In this document: piece by piece, positions 10,059 through 20,815 of the stretch | Layout of the letters: each line of letters starts with the position of its first letter | How positions within the stretch are numbered: position 1 is the stretch's first letter | Source of the DNA: Anastrepha obliqua | Taxonomy: Eukaryota > Arthropoda > Insecta > Diptera > Tephritidae | Reading direction: 5' to 3' | Assembly (NCBI RefSeq): GCF_027943255.1 | Contig: NC_072893.1 | Coordinates: 124,371,784 to 124,435,783 of the forward strand | Length of the DNA stretch: 64,000 nucleotides | Made by a program: the position numbers and the translations under genes | The notes under the pieces: model-generated | What the model was told of the DNA's origin: nothing | The model's database searches: none | Seen by the model: only the letters and a program-made list of their open reading frames with translations

Positions 10059-12848
10059 CTAGTCGTATTCTTGGAGGAACAATATCCATCTAGCGACTCT
10101 GGTGCATAGGTCTTTTTTGTCTAACGTCTTAGTGAAGGCATTGCAGTCGGTTACTAACTTGAAATGCAGACCTAGTAGATAAACGCGAAACTTTTTTAGA
10201 GCCTCTATAACTGCCAAAACTTCCAACTCATAGCTCGTGTACTTTCTTTCAGCCTCGGTTGTCTTCTTACTCATATAGTAAATAGGATGCAGATGCCCAT
10301 CTTCAGGCAATTTTTGTAGTAACACAGCTCCATAACCGTCGATAGAGGCATCAGTATGAACTTCAGTTTGAAACTTTTGATTAAAAATGCTTAGAACCGG
10401 TTTTTCGCTTAGACATTTTTTTAGTGTTTGAAACGATTCAATTTCTCTGTCTTTCATTTCGAATTTTACATTTTGCTTCGTTAAGTCACTAAGCGGTTTT
10501 GCTATCACCGAGAAATTTCTAACAAATTTTCGAAAATATCCCGCAAGGCCCAAAAACCCCTGTAATTGTTTCAAATTTTGTGGTATTTTGTATTTTGTTA
10601 CAGCTTCAATTTTCTCTGGCGATGGCGATAGCTTTTGATTTTCTACAACATGCCCTAAAAATTCTACTTTTGTTTTTAAAAATTGACACTTCTTAAAATT
10701 TATATAGAGTCCATAGTCCTTGCAAACTTGCATTACTTCTTCTAAATTTTTTAAAGCACTTTCTTCGTTTTGAGCAGGGATAATCACATCGTCCATATAA
10801 AGTAACACGGTACCTCTACGCACCAAGTCTCTAAAAATTGCATTTATATGCCTCTGGAAAACACTCGGAGAATTCGACAACCCGACAGGTACTTTCAAAA
10901 ATTGATACTGACCGTTGTGTGTTACGAAAGCTGTGTATTTACGACTAGACTCAGCTATGGACACATGGAAAAACCCGTTTCGTAAGTCAATTGTAGAAAA
11001 AATTTTAGCATTTTGTAATTGGTCAAGTTGATCTTCAATTAAAGGTAATGGAAAATGATCTTTTATCATCACTTTATTTAGTCTTCGAAAGTCGATACAC
11101 AGTCTTGGCGTACCATCACGCTTCTTTACCAACACAACCGGACTACAAAATTCCACCTGACTGTCTACAATGAGTTTTTCAGCTATAGGTAAACGCCGCG
11201 GCCTCGAAAATATTGGCGACTCATCTTTTAAAATAATTTTCATTTCAACATTTGTAAATTTTTGTTTATTTGGTTGATAAGTTTTTACCATGTCGCGCAC
11301 CTTTTGTTTTGATCCTATTTGGACCATTTCACCGATATCAATTTCTTTTTCGTCCGCAGCTATGCCAATTTTCATCATAAAAAACTTTGAACTATCATCA
11401 CTGTCATTTTCTACTTTTTTGATATGCAACCCTTCACGATCTATCTTCACTTCAGCGTAAGCACAAAAGTTCTCTCCGATTATCACTTCACAATCCAGGA
11501 ATTTCGAAGGTACAACCAAAAATTCTAGTTCATATATTTCGCCGTCTATCTCCATTTTATATTTCAACGCACCCATTGGCTTTACTGCATTTTTAGTGTC
11601 ACACTCACCGAAGCCATATAGTGAAATATTACATTCCTTTAAATAAGGTTTATTCAACACATTATACACACTCTCAGTAATGAGGCTAAACTTACTCCCC
11701 GTATCAAATAATGCTATTAATTTTTTATCATTCATTATTACATCTTTGTTCATTATGCTTCGTTTTCCTGTAATAAGTTGTGTATTTCGCTGAGCGCCTT
11801 TATTTAAACTCTTATTGTTTGTGCAATTTTTAGCAATATGGCCATACTCATTACACTGAAAACACTTTGTCCCCTTTTCTCTACTCTCACAATTAACGCT
11901 TTTGTGGCCTTTCGCCCCGCAATTGTAGCATTTAAGTTCATTTCTTTCGGTTTTGTTCACCATCCCCTTTTTTCCAATTTCTTTAGTATCGTCTGTTTTC
12001 ACTTTTTCGCGTATTCCCTCATAACATCGAAGCTTTTCCTTAAATACACGAATATTTTTTGCGCCATATAGAACTGTCTTACTCACACTCATATCGCGTA
12101 TACCATCAATTACGTATTGAATCAAAGCATTTTCTTCGATGTTTCCTCTTGCTGCTAACTCTTTCATACAAAAAAAATATTCCTGCACGTTCTCCTCTCT
12201 TTTCATCTTTCTTTCTGTCAACTGCTTGTGCAAATGAGCGCTATTTACCACAGCTTGAAATTCATCTATTAATGCCTTTTTCAGTTTACACCACGATGTG
12301 ATTCCCCTTTCACTTAAAATGAACATTCTTGCTAAACCTTTCAGCGACTTCTTTGCGAAAACAAATTTTTGAAATTCATCCCAACGCATGAGGGTAGCAG
12401 TTTCTTCGAATTCATTTACCCACACATCTATTGGCAATTTGTCAGTACCATCAAACGGCCTTACTGAGTCTTCAATATCACGAAAATTTATTGCAAACCG
12501 CGACATTTGCATTGGCATTTCGTTTTCGTTAACTTCACTTGCGCTTATACTTGCTTCTCGTTCGTCACAAATACGCCTTCTTTCCCGTCGTTCAGCAGTT
12601 TTGTGAGCTTCTTTCCTACCTTCGTTGCCGTCGATAGAAAAAAAACAATCGTCGTTTCTCCTATTCCGCAATGTAGAACAAGCACGTTGTTCTGCGCCGT
12701 CGTAGCTGTTGGCTGCCTCGTCTTCGCTGCTAACGCCGTCGTCGTCATCGTCGTGATTTTCTGCACCGCTTGCTACGAGTAAGCGTCCCTTCTGCAAATT
12801 GTGAAATATGTGTAATTTCACATCAGCCACATTGTAGTCGATCCTCAA
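10059..12848 (-). CDS. gag-pol: gag-protease-reverse transcriptase-RNase H frame
   Basis: 929 codons. An acidic N-terminus is followed by a gag capsid-like region (about 115-290), two CCHC zinc knuckles (307-320 and 329-342), an aspartic protease with FDTGSKFSLI (381-390), reverse transcriptase with LCIDFRRLNK (583-592) and catalytic YMDD (684-687), and RNase H with TDAS (832-835), Glu875 and Asp901. It ends in UAG at 10059-10061, just before the integrase part in the same frame. This is either a nonsense mutation or, less likely, a readthrough stop. The first codon listed is TTG; no ATG occurs before residue 111. Translation probably enters from the overlapping frame upstream or begins downstream. 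The product would act in cytoplasmic particles. Confidence 0.88.
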   Translation of the reverse strand: MRIDYNVADVKLHIFHNLQKGRLLVASGAENHDDDDDGVSSEDEAANSYDGAEQRACSTLRNRRNDDCFFSIDGNEGRKEAHKTAERRERRRICDEREASISASEVNENEMPMQMSRFAINFRDIEDSVRPFDGTDKLPIDVWVNEFEETATLMRWDEFQKFVFAKKSLKGLARMFILSERGITSWCKLKKALIDEFQAVVNSAHLHKQLTERKMKREENVQEYFFCMKELAARGNIEENALIQYVIDGIRDMSVSKTVLYGAKNIRVFKEKLRCYEGIREKVKTDDTKEIGKKGMVNKTERNELKCYNCGAKGHKSVNCESREKGTKCFQCNEYGHIAKNCTNNKSLNKGAQRNTQLITGKRSIMNKDVIMNDKKLIALFDTGSKFSLITESVYNVLNKPYLKECNISLYGFGECDTKNAVKPMGALKYKMEIDGEIYELEFLVVPSKFLDCEVIIGENFCAYAEVKIDREGLHIKKVENDSDDSSKFFMMKIGIAADEKEIDIGEMVQIGSKQKVRDMVKTYQPNKQKFTNVEMKIILKDESPIFSRPRRLPIAEKLIVDSQVEFCSPVVLVKKRDGTPRLCIDFRRLNKVMIKDHFPLPLIEDQLDQLQNAKIFSTIDLRNGFFHVSIAESSRKYTAFVTHNGQYQFLKVPVGLSNSPSVFQRHINAIFRDLVRRGTVLLYMDDVIIPAQNEESALKNLEEVMQVCKDYGLYINFKKCQFLKTKVEFLGHVVENQKLSPSPEKIEAVTKYKIPQNLKQLQGFLGLAGYFRKFVRNFSVIAKPLSDLTKQNVKFEMKDREIESFQTLKKCLSEKPVLSIFNQKFQTEVHTDASIDGYGAVLLQKLPEDGHLHPIYYMSKKTTEAERKYTSYELEVLAVIEALKKFRVYLLGLHFKLVTDCNAFTKTLDKKDLCTRVARWILFLQEYD

Positions 12849-13048
12849 AACGTTACAACGTCCACGTATCGAGATTTAACTTCAAATTCCGCGCTGCCTT
12901 CGTTATAGGCGAAGCCACAGAACGCTCTAAGTCGTTGGCGGTTACTTCTGTCGCCTTCGCTTTCAAAAATATACCTATGCAGCGTCGTGATTTTGGCCTT
13001 ACTGCCACTGCGCAGGCTACTTCTAATTAAATCGCCAAGACATGCCAT
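12845..13048 (-). CDS. short leader frame upstream of gag-pol
   Basis: 67 codons starting with ATG only 10 nt after the primer-binding site. It ends in TGA 4 nt inside the start of the large gag-pol frame, at a short T run. The product is basic and has no recognised domain. Its position suggests it is the true gag start, joined to the large frame by a -1 shift or separated from it by a 1-nt mutation. It could also be an unrelated short upstream frame. Confidence 0.5.
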   Translation of the reverse strand: MACLGDLIRSSLRSGSKAKITTLHRYIFESEGDRSNRQRLRAFCGFAYNEGSAEFEVKSRYVDVVTF

Positions 13049-13058
13049 TCTTATCTTT

Positions 13059-13076
13059 ATCCCGGACGAGCCCCCA
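13059..13076 (-). other. primer-binding site complementary to tRNA-Pro
   Basis: In element orientation the 18 nt read TGGGGGCTCGTCCGGGAT, which fits the 3' end of tRNA-Pro including CCA. It lies 3 nt inside the 5' LTR. It marks where minus-strand DNA synthesis would start. Confidence 0.9.
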
Positions 13077-13079
13077 AAA

Positions 13080-13241
13080 TATAGGTTTGAACGTTTTATT
13101 GAAATTTTACAATGTGAGTTTTATAAATTTGATTTGAGGAATTCATAAATTTTATTTAGGAACCGCCTTCTACGCCAGTTGAAGCACAAGTGCCTCGTTC
13201 GCCGTTGTTGTCAACCAGGGTTGTTGTCAACCATTCCCACA
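13080..13241 (-). repeat. 5' LTR of the gypsy-like element
   Basis: 162 bp, 160 of them matching the LTR at 8566-8727. It would carry the promoter of the element. The TTTATA at 13242 resumes the host repeat field. Confidence 0.93.
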
Positions 13242-14480
13242 TTTATACCAGCTTTTAACACAATTTTGCAAATATTTTTGGTTAATGATCTTAGTTTTAT
13301 TTTTTATTTGCTCTCAGTATTGCCTGTTTTAATGAAAAACAAAAAATGTTGACCTATTCATATTAGTTTATACCACTTTTATACTAGTTTTTAGTTTCCC
13401 GGTAAAAGTTGGTATTACAACTTAACGTTATGCCTCAATAATTATATTCAATTAGTCAATCAATCAATCCATCATATTCATATACAATCATGCCTTTTAA
13501 TCATTTTAGAGCAGTTAAAGTGAGTGCGATTGACTACTAATTTTTATACCAATTTTGATCGGAAAGCTTGTATTAAAGTTACAATTTATTTGTATATATA
13601 CACCGTCCTTGTTGATAAATTTGTATAACTTTATGTCAATGAATTTTTCGAAAAGCCCTTTACTAGATCTCAACCTTAGTTATCGACTGTGTGGATATTT
13701 GCAAGCTAGTTTACGCCATTTTATACCAATTTTGTTACCACTTATTATTGTAAATGGTTCACAAAGAGTCACATACTCTTACTTTAGCTAACATTTTGTG
13801 TACCCTTTGTTGATCCTTTTAAATAGGCCACTTTTACCAAATTTATTACAAACATTTTTTTCCCTGGATTCGCAAAAAACTATCATAAATCAAAATTTTT
13901 CCATTCCACAAGTTAAACTTGACAATTATTGGTTGAAATGTTACCGAAAAGGCTTATGACAAAGCTATATTAAGATTCATATTTTGACTTTGCTGATCTA
14001 TTTAGACTCTTTTAGACCACTTAAAGCGAATTTACCTTTTGGTTTGCCAAAAGACTTCCGCTGTGTCAAAACTTTATCAGAAAAGTTTATGCTATTTGAT
14101 GGCAGTTTTTGTACTAAGTATTGGAAGAACTGTTTCATAAAAAGTTCATACGTTAGCTAAATATTTGTACACCCTCCCCTATTAGATAAATTTAGAACAC
14201 CTCAAGCCAAATTTAATAAAAAAAAATTTGCTTGGCTTTCTAAAAAACTTGCGTTATGCCAAAACTGTAGCAGAGGCTCGAACGTTGCCTAGGAAGCTTG
14301 TAACTTACAAAAAAGAAAAACAATTTAGGCCATTTTCATTTATTTAAAAACCAACCTACGCAGTTGATAGTTCCAGATCAGCTTATGCCACTTTATACTA
14401 ATTTTTATTATTCCCTAAAATTCATGTACCATAAAATTTACAATCCTTTTCTACAGTGGATTTCATAGTTACTGTTCCCA
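13242..14480. repeat. degenerate TTTATACCA repeat field, first orientation
   Basis: Recurrent TTTATACCA, TTTATACTA and TTTTACCAA motifs followed by T-rich stretches (e.g. 13242, 13371, 13543, 13717, 13826, 14393) with highly diverged spacers. The same motif appears in the opposite orientation at 16260-17370. No genes are seen. Confidence 0.5.
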
Positions 14481-16259
14481 CAAAATTATAACAAAAATTA
14501 TGAATCTGTTACTCGTAGTTCATATTGAAAGTATTTTCAAAGAGTTGGAGTGAATTGTAGTAATTTTTGTATTATAAATCAATTTTGCCTACTTCCTTTG
14601 CATCTAGTGAAAGTGTGGAAGAAAGAGTTAAATAATTATAATTATAAATTTTTCTTATTTTCATTCCTTGTCTTGTGACTTTCCTCTCTGCTTGTTGTTC
14701 ACCGAAACGCATTCCGTGAAAACTTAAGCATAAATTAACTCTGTTGTAAAGTAGTTGAAATTAGCCTGAGGAATATTCACTGATCCGCTACAATGATACT
14801 GTTTGCCGAATCGCCAAGCACACCAAAGAAACAAAAGACAAAAAAAAAGAAACGAAACAAAAAGTATGAGAACAAGAAAGCTTGCAGCCAACTCCAGTCA
14901 ACAGCAGCACTGTTACTATTTGCAACTTTTCACCAGCATTGTGTTTTTATTTCTTATTTCTTCAATTCATTTGTTTTTTTTTTTCATTTATTTATTTTCC
15001 GCTCAGCTACCACATTGTAGCGGTGCTTATCCGCTGAATAACACAAGAGACAAGTGAGAGGCGGTGGGGTCGAATGCAAACAGTAAATATCTACAAGAAA
15101 TATCTACACTTTAATTTCATCAAATCGTTTGTACGCGATTGAGTTGTTTCCATTTGGCTGCCGGCAAAATGGCGCAAACGGCGACGAAGGCACTGACAAT
15201 AGCAAAAGCAAAAACAACAATTGCAACAAACAACAAGTGGCACAAGTAAGTTGTCAGTGCGATGGTCCATACATATATTCATATGTATGTGTGTACATAC
15301 ATATATACTCGTACATGCATGGGGAGAGTGTGTGTAGGACACAATGTATGTAAGTGTGCGTTTATGTGTTTGTGTACAACTGATCCATGAAACAACCATT
15401 AAGTATTGAACTTGTTCGACAGCAAATCGAGAAAAAAAATGCAACAAATTTCCAAAAAAAAACATTCCTCTATTGGTTTTGTAAATAAGAGTAAAATAAA
15501 AATGCATTGCATATTGAAATGCTGCCAAGTTTTAGACAATGCTTATGTGGTTGCTGCAGCGTGCATCCCATCATCTACACTGTTCTCTTTACTCAGTTCA
15601 ATAATTTTTTCAGTTGCAGGAGAAAAAGAAAAACTAAAAAGTAAATAAAGGCAAGAAAACAAAAGTTGGTGAATAAAAGTGATACTAAAATGATTGGGAG
15701 TTCAGAACAAATAAAAGTAAAAAATTTGAAGAAATTGAAATTGGAGAAAAAATATTGTCAGAAAAATGCTTTCATGTTTTTCGACTAACTTGCAGCTAGA
15801 AATATTTCTGTTGACAAAAAGAAACAAAAAATAGCGTCATATAGCGACAAATTCAGTTGATGGATTTTGGGTTTGGTTTCTGTTTAAACAATGCGTGCAA
15901 TGAGAAAATGGCGTGAACAAAGCACTCAACTCAATGAAATTATTTTTTATTTGGAACTCCATTTTATTTTGAGTGCTTGCGGCAAAGCGCAGGCAACTTG
16001 GAACGTTTTTTTTTTAATATTCAGGAGTGTATTAGTTATGTAGACTACGGGATTCCTATACAAAAGCGAAAGAGGGGTACACCGAGCACTCGAAAAGAGA
16101 CATATAACTTTCAAGGAATGAATGATTGAAAAAGCTGACACATTGTTGATATGTCAGTAATTACAACAAGGCTCAACTTTAATTGAAAACTAGTTAAAAT
16201 TGAAATGAAAATAATTTTAGGAAATAATTCCAAATTAAATATCACAAATAACTTCAACT
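14481..16259. other. AT-rich DNA, possible weak exon
   Basis: Contains A-rich and CA-rich simple sequence. Overlapping frames on both strands at 14793-15528 are low-complexity and not credible as genes, apart from the weak exon candidate at 15169-15245. Confidence 0.45.
15169..15245 (+). other. weak candidate first coding exon
   Basis: An ATG in good context (GGCAAAATGGCG) opens 25 codons plus 2 nt, rich in Thr, Ala and Lys, and ends at a donor-like CACAA/GTAAGT. A/C-rich sequence of this kind is common in fly 5' exons but is also low-complexity. Its phase does not fit the exon candidate at 45053. Confidence 0.15.
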
Positions 16260-17370
16260 AAATTTATATTAAAATTTCTTAAAAAAAAATTTACTACCTG
16301 GTATAAAAATAAAAATTATGGCCTTGACAAAGACTTAAGTTCCTTTATATTCCAAATTTTCCTTACTTTTTTTAAATTCGTTAACCGGTATAAAAAGGTG
16401 GTCTAAAAACTGGCAAAAGCCAAAGGTTGTTTTAGTAGCCAACTTAAATAAAATTAATTTAAAAATGACATTGGAATAAACGTGTAAAAAATTGGCAAAT
16501 TTGTATTGAAATGTCCAAAAATAATAAATTTATAAACTGGTATAAATATGAAAATGGTTTAAAAAATTAGTCTAAAAACTGGTTGAGACTTAAGGCACGG
16601 TTTAACAAAAATTTTAACAAAATCTGTATTAAAAAGACAAATTTATAAACTGGTATAAAAAAAATTGTACGAAAATTTAGTCTGAAAATTGATGGAGACT
16701 TAAAGCAGCTTTTAATATATTATTAAATTTGAGCAAAATTTGTATTGAAATGCCCAAAAATAATAAATTTATAAACTGGTATAAACATGAAAACATAAAT
16801 TTATAAGTGATCTTAAAAATAAAACTGGTATAAAAATTTGGTCGAAAAGTTAGAAAGAACTTAAAGTCACTTTTGATATCGAACTTCAACGAAATTAATA
16901 TGGAAAAGTCGCCCTAAAAAACTTGGTCTTAAAGTTGGAAAGGTTGCTTTTACTATCGAATTTAAACAAAATTTGTATAAAAATGTCGTGAGAAAATAAA
17001 TTTATAAACTGGTATGGTCTAAAAATTGAAAAGGACTTAAAGTCATTTTTAATATCCAATTTGAGCGAAAGTTGCATTAAAATGTCATCAGAAAATAAAT
17101 TTATAAACTGATATAAAAATGAAATTGGTATAAAAATAAGGTCACGTTTGCTATTAGATTTAAGTGAAATTTGTATTTACATATTGTTATAAGTTTATTA
17201 ACTGGTATAAAAATAAAAATGTTATAGAAATTGGGTTTAAAAGCTACTAAATACTTAGGATTATTTTTTCTTTCAAATTTAAGAGAAATTCTTATTTATA
17301 TGTCATTATAAAACAAATTTGGTAACTGGTATAAAGATAAAAACGTTATGGTCCTAAAAACATATTCTCA
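16260..17370. repeat. degenerate tandem repeat, units about 100-125 bp
   Basis: AAATTTATAAACTGGTATAAA recurs near 16526, 16640, 16764, 17000, 17094 and 17198. Between copies come similar spacers (GGTCTAAAAA, GACTTAAAG, AATTTGTATTGAAATG). Spacing is about 95-125 bp, with one interval of roughly double length. The 60-70-codon frames inside are repeat shadows. Confidence 0.65.
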
Positions 17371-17429
17371 AACTAAACGTACAACAGGGGTTGAAAGATA
17401 TGACCTGAAGTGTGAATATACGTTACGAT

Positions 17430-17700
17430 TCTGTTAGAGACTTGTTGGTTGGTTAGTTAGAGTGGTGATTCGTCCAGAACCCAACTGGCGCTTCCGCACC
17501 ATTTTGTTGCCACATCCTCATTCCCAACTTGTTTACCAGGTATTTACGGCATGACTATATCCAGTCTGTGCAGTTTAAGAATCTTGTTAGGTTGTTGACA
17601 TCTAAGTCAGACAGTTGTTCGAGACCCCAGGGTTAACATTCTGCCCTTCCATAGGGCAGGGTATTCACAGAGGAAGTGGAAGATTGTCTCCTTCAGATAC
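17430..17700 (-). pseudogene. LOA/R1-like LINE ORF2 C-terminal tip
   Basis: The minus strand reads ETIFHFLCEYPALWKGR, the H..C..CPAL block at the end of RNase H-bearing LINE ORF2 proteins, then LTLGSRTTV and a stop. The region ends towards 17430 in the GTTGGTTGGTTAG-type 3' UTR. It is embedded in the repeat field. Confidence 0.55.
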
Positions 17701-18984
17701 TTGTACAAGGTACAAGGTACTAAAGGGTTAAAAATGTATATGCAAATAGTTAAACTGGTATAAATTTCATTATTTAAATTCTTAAACTGATAAAAAAGTT
17801 TGGGGATTTGAATTTTGGCAGCTTTAAAACATTTTAAGAAGCGGTCTAAAAACTAGTTTAAAAACTGGTACAAACTTAGCTTCAAAATAAATTAAAAAAT
17901 TTGGTTTTCTTACTAATTGTTTAGTGCATATTCTGCTAGATTTACTAAGAAGTGGTGCAAATTAACTGTTTTTACTCGATTTCGCTTTTAATAACTCATA
18001 AGTCCTTTAAATTTAAATAATCATCACTAAGTTACAAAAGCACAGAAAACACACGAATTAATAAGTTATAAAATCTCACAAGCGAATTTTTGAATAATGA
18101 CGATTGCAGCAAATGAGTTCATCCATAATTATGACTGCAAAACATTTTGCACAAACAAAGCCAAAGTAAATACGTACAATACGCGTGCAAATATAAAATA
18201 ATGAAAGTGCAAAAACAAAACCGTGAAATGATGTGAAAATTCAAAACAAAACAAAAAAAAAACATGCATAAAAACTCATACACCATTCATGGGCAGCCGA
18301 CAGCCACCGGCATAAATTGAAATTTAATTCATAAATACATAATTATAATGATGATGCTGACAAATAATAAACATATTTTTATTGCAATCGCATTGCTGTT
18401 GTGGTAGTTGTTCTTGTTGTTGTCACCATTATGATTATTGTTTAAACTTTTATGTGCTATAGTAATTAAAATTGCGTACATTAATTAAGACAACCTGCGT
18501 GATAGGCGCATCGATGTGGAGGGTGCCCTTTGGCTGTTTGGATTGCGTATACGCACTGGCATACCACCAGACCGCCGTAAATTATTACAACCTATTTTTT
18601 CATGACTTGTTTATTGAGGAGTGGTAATTTGTTTTAATGAATTGAAATGTTTTCACCGATTTTTTCAAATTTTGCTAAAAGATTTATGTCGCACATATTT
18701 GGTATGTGCTGGAAAACGACGAACAAATGATGCTTTCATCACCGCTATTTATATGCAGCTGTCAATTAAATAAGTAGGACGTGTTGACAGGAGTAGGTCA
18801 AATATATTTTTTTTATTTTAATTTTTTGCGAAGCGACTCTAAATGTAGTACTTAGCGAAATGTTAAATTGTTTTGCGGCTGCTTTGCACTGGCCACATGG
18901 TTTTCAATTTAATGATTTTCACTTATTGTATATTTACTTAAGTAATAATTCACTTAGCCATTTCCGCTCGCATTAAATATATTA
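17701..18984. other. non-coding DNA
   Basis: 17740-17900 continues the ACTGGTATAAA motif. 17960-18960 is unremarkable AT-rich DNA with a less AT-rich patch at about 18490-18590. No gene is seen. Confidence 0.45.
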
Positions 18985-19960
18985 GGGATTGAAAGACCTA
19001 TCTTATCTGGATCTCGTCCCTGCTTGGTGGTAGGGAAATAAATGCTGTGGCTGGAAGGGCTAGAATCACTTGGTTCGTACATAGGGGTAAACCGCAGGGC
19101 GGCGTCCTCTCGCCTCTCCTTTGGCAAGAAGCTATTGATGAAGCCTTAACTTGCTTAAACAGGGATGGGCTAAAGGTGGTAGCATATTCCATTACTTGGT
19201 CCTAATGGTCTTAGGACCTTTCCCATCAGTAATGGCTGAAATTTTGGAAGGTCCACTGGCTACACTCAGTAGTTGGGCTGCCAATTGCGGTCTCAGAGTC
19301 AACTCTGACAAAACGGAGTTGATGCTTTTCACCAGGAAATACAAGCCCCCACCTTTAAAGCTTCCAAGACTAAACAAACAGTGTATTTCACTCTCATTGG
19401 AAGTCAAGTATTTTGGTGTAATACTTGACCCCAATCTCCACTGGAAGCTGCACATAGAAAATCGAATTAAGAAGGCCAGTATATCCTTCCACGCCTGTAA
19501 ATCTATATTCGGCAAAAAATGGGGTCTAAAGTCACGTATCGTATTTTGGATGTACAACTTGATAGTTTTGTCAATTTTAACATAAACATAGTTGCCTAGT
19601 TTGGTGAGTAGCTCTTCAGAAGGCTACAACACCACTAAACTGGAGAGAGAACATGCCCCACTGTTGCCCTCAACGTCATTCTGCACTCATTTCCCGTGGA
19701 TCTGCTGTTCAGATACATTGCTTCTCAGGGCGCTATTGGGTTGAAGGAGATTGGCCTCTGGAGGCAACTTCCCGTAGGACATAGTAGAATCTTGAAGCAG
19801 ATCTCCCCTTTCTTCTCTGTACTTCACACTGATCTCTCTATCCGCAAACTGTTAAGGCTATTAACAATTAAAGCTGTTGCAACTAGTAAAATCGTAAAAA
19901 ACTGCCTTAAAGTGTGGTATGAAAACTGGTATAAACTTAAAAAAAAACTTGTATAAAATC
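18985..19960 (+). pseudogene. LOA/R1-like LINE reverse transcriptase, palm to thumb
   Basis: The plus strand carries KPQGGVLSPLLW (about 19089-19124), then a degraded YADD region (VVAYS, frame change near 19190), LSSWAANCGLRVNSDKTELM, VKYFGVILDPNLHW and GKKWGLKSRIV. After a further frame change come MDLLFRYIASQGAIGLKEIG and LWRQLPVGHSRIL (19696-19815). These are the palm, primer-grip and thumb blocks of an R1/LOA-type LINE. The catalytic Asp pair is lost through mutation. At its 3' side it merges into the ACTGGTATAAA repeats. Confidence 0.75.
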
Positions 19961-20410
19961 TGGAATAACATCTGAAATTCATTTGCGTTACAAACATATC
20001 TAATATAAACTTATAAAAACTGGTACAGAAACTGGTATAAAAACTGGTAAAAAATCTGGTATAATTGTAAATGCAATACGATAGTTACTTTAAGGTGGTC
20101 AAAAATTAAAACTGATCTAAACTTATAAAATAATGGTATAAACTCTGGTATTGAAATTGGTAGAATATTTTTTTATAAACTACTATAACATCTAGTATAA
20201 TTGTAAACGCATTACTCTAGAAATCCATATGCATTTGAAAATCAAAGCTAATATAAACTCATAAAAACCGTTATGAAAACTGGTATAAAACCTGCCATAA
20301 CTGTAAATTCAATACGTTGGTCACTTTAAAGTGATTAACAATCAAAGCTGATGTTAACTCGTAAAAACTGGTATAAATTTTGGTATAACAACTGGTATAA
20401 AATAGTGAAA
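19910..20410. repeat. ACTGGTATAAA repeat cluster
   Basis: Dense, often back-to-back variants of AAACTGGTATAAA (19925-20055, 20120-20180, 20265-20300, 20360-20405), interspersed with a longer unit containing CAATACG and CACTTTAA. Confidence 0.65.
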
Positions 20411-20504
20411 AAAATAACGAGCACGAGAAAGTATTGCTAGACACTGAATTATGTACAATTTGGGGATTTGCAAAAAAAAAATTAAAGTTTTGTTTCATGT
20501 TTTC

Positions 20505-20815
20505 TGAATTGGTTGGTAATGGTAATGGTTGTATGGGTTAGGCTAAAGCCTTTATGCACTGCGACCAGAATGATCTATTATGTGCCCCTAATTACTTAAT
20601 TATAATTGTTTAGTATACCGAGGAATCGAACCAGCTTCTTAGGAGGGAACAATTGTAGGTCTTTCTTCTCTAGTAGGTACGACCACAGGAGTTTGTGTCC
20701 CCTGGGACCTAATGCTTCACAGTTGGTGATTAAGTGTTCCATAGATTCCTCTACATCACAGCAGAACCTGACTGATCTTGTTCTAGATAACCCTATTGTG
20801 TAAAAAGGTTTATTA
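20505..20815 (-). pseudogene. LINE ORF2 C-terminal tip plus 3' UTR
   Basis: The minus strand reads RFCCDVEESMEHLITNCEAL followed by GPRGHKLLWSYLLEK, a C..C....E.MEHL...C end motif of R1/LOA-type ORF2. A short 3' UTR with TTACCATTACCAACC follows (towards 20508). The rest of the element is absent. Confidence 0.6.

Larger units (their letters stand above)
8566..13241 (-). mobile_element. Ty3/gypsy-type LTR retrotransposon, nearly complete
   Basis: A 4.68-kb element on the minus strand is bounded by two 162-bp LTRs that differ at two positions. TTTA (possibly TTTAT) is duplicated on both sides (8562-8565 and 13242-13245). The order is 5' LTR, primer-binding site, a short leader frame, a gag-protease-reverse transcriptase-RNase H frame, then integrase, with the pol frame ending inside the 3' LTR. 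RT upstream of integrase and the GPY/F-type integrase tail place it in Ty3/gypsy. A single large gag-pol frame suggests a relative of the mdg3/micropia group, but that is inference. No env frame is present. The LTR similarity implies a fairly recent insertion. Confidence 0.93.

Noticed and set aside
10059..10061. UAG between RNase H and integrase as an established readthrough signal
   Set aside because: The position is atypical for known readthrough elements, and a single genomic copy cannot separate this from a nonsense mutation.
12059..12782. Plus-strand frames opposite the gypsy element
   Set aside because: Shadows of the gag-pol frame on the other strand.
15091..15528. 145-codon minus-strand frame
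   Set aside because: Arises from CA/TG and ACATAC simple sequence; Cys/His/Thr-rich without any zinc-finger spacing.
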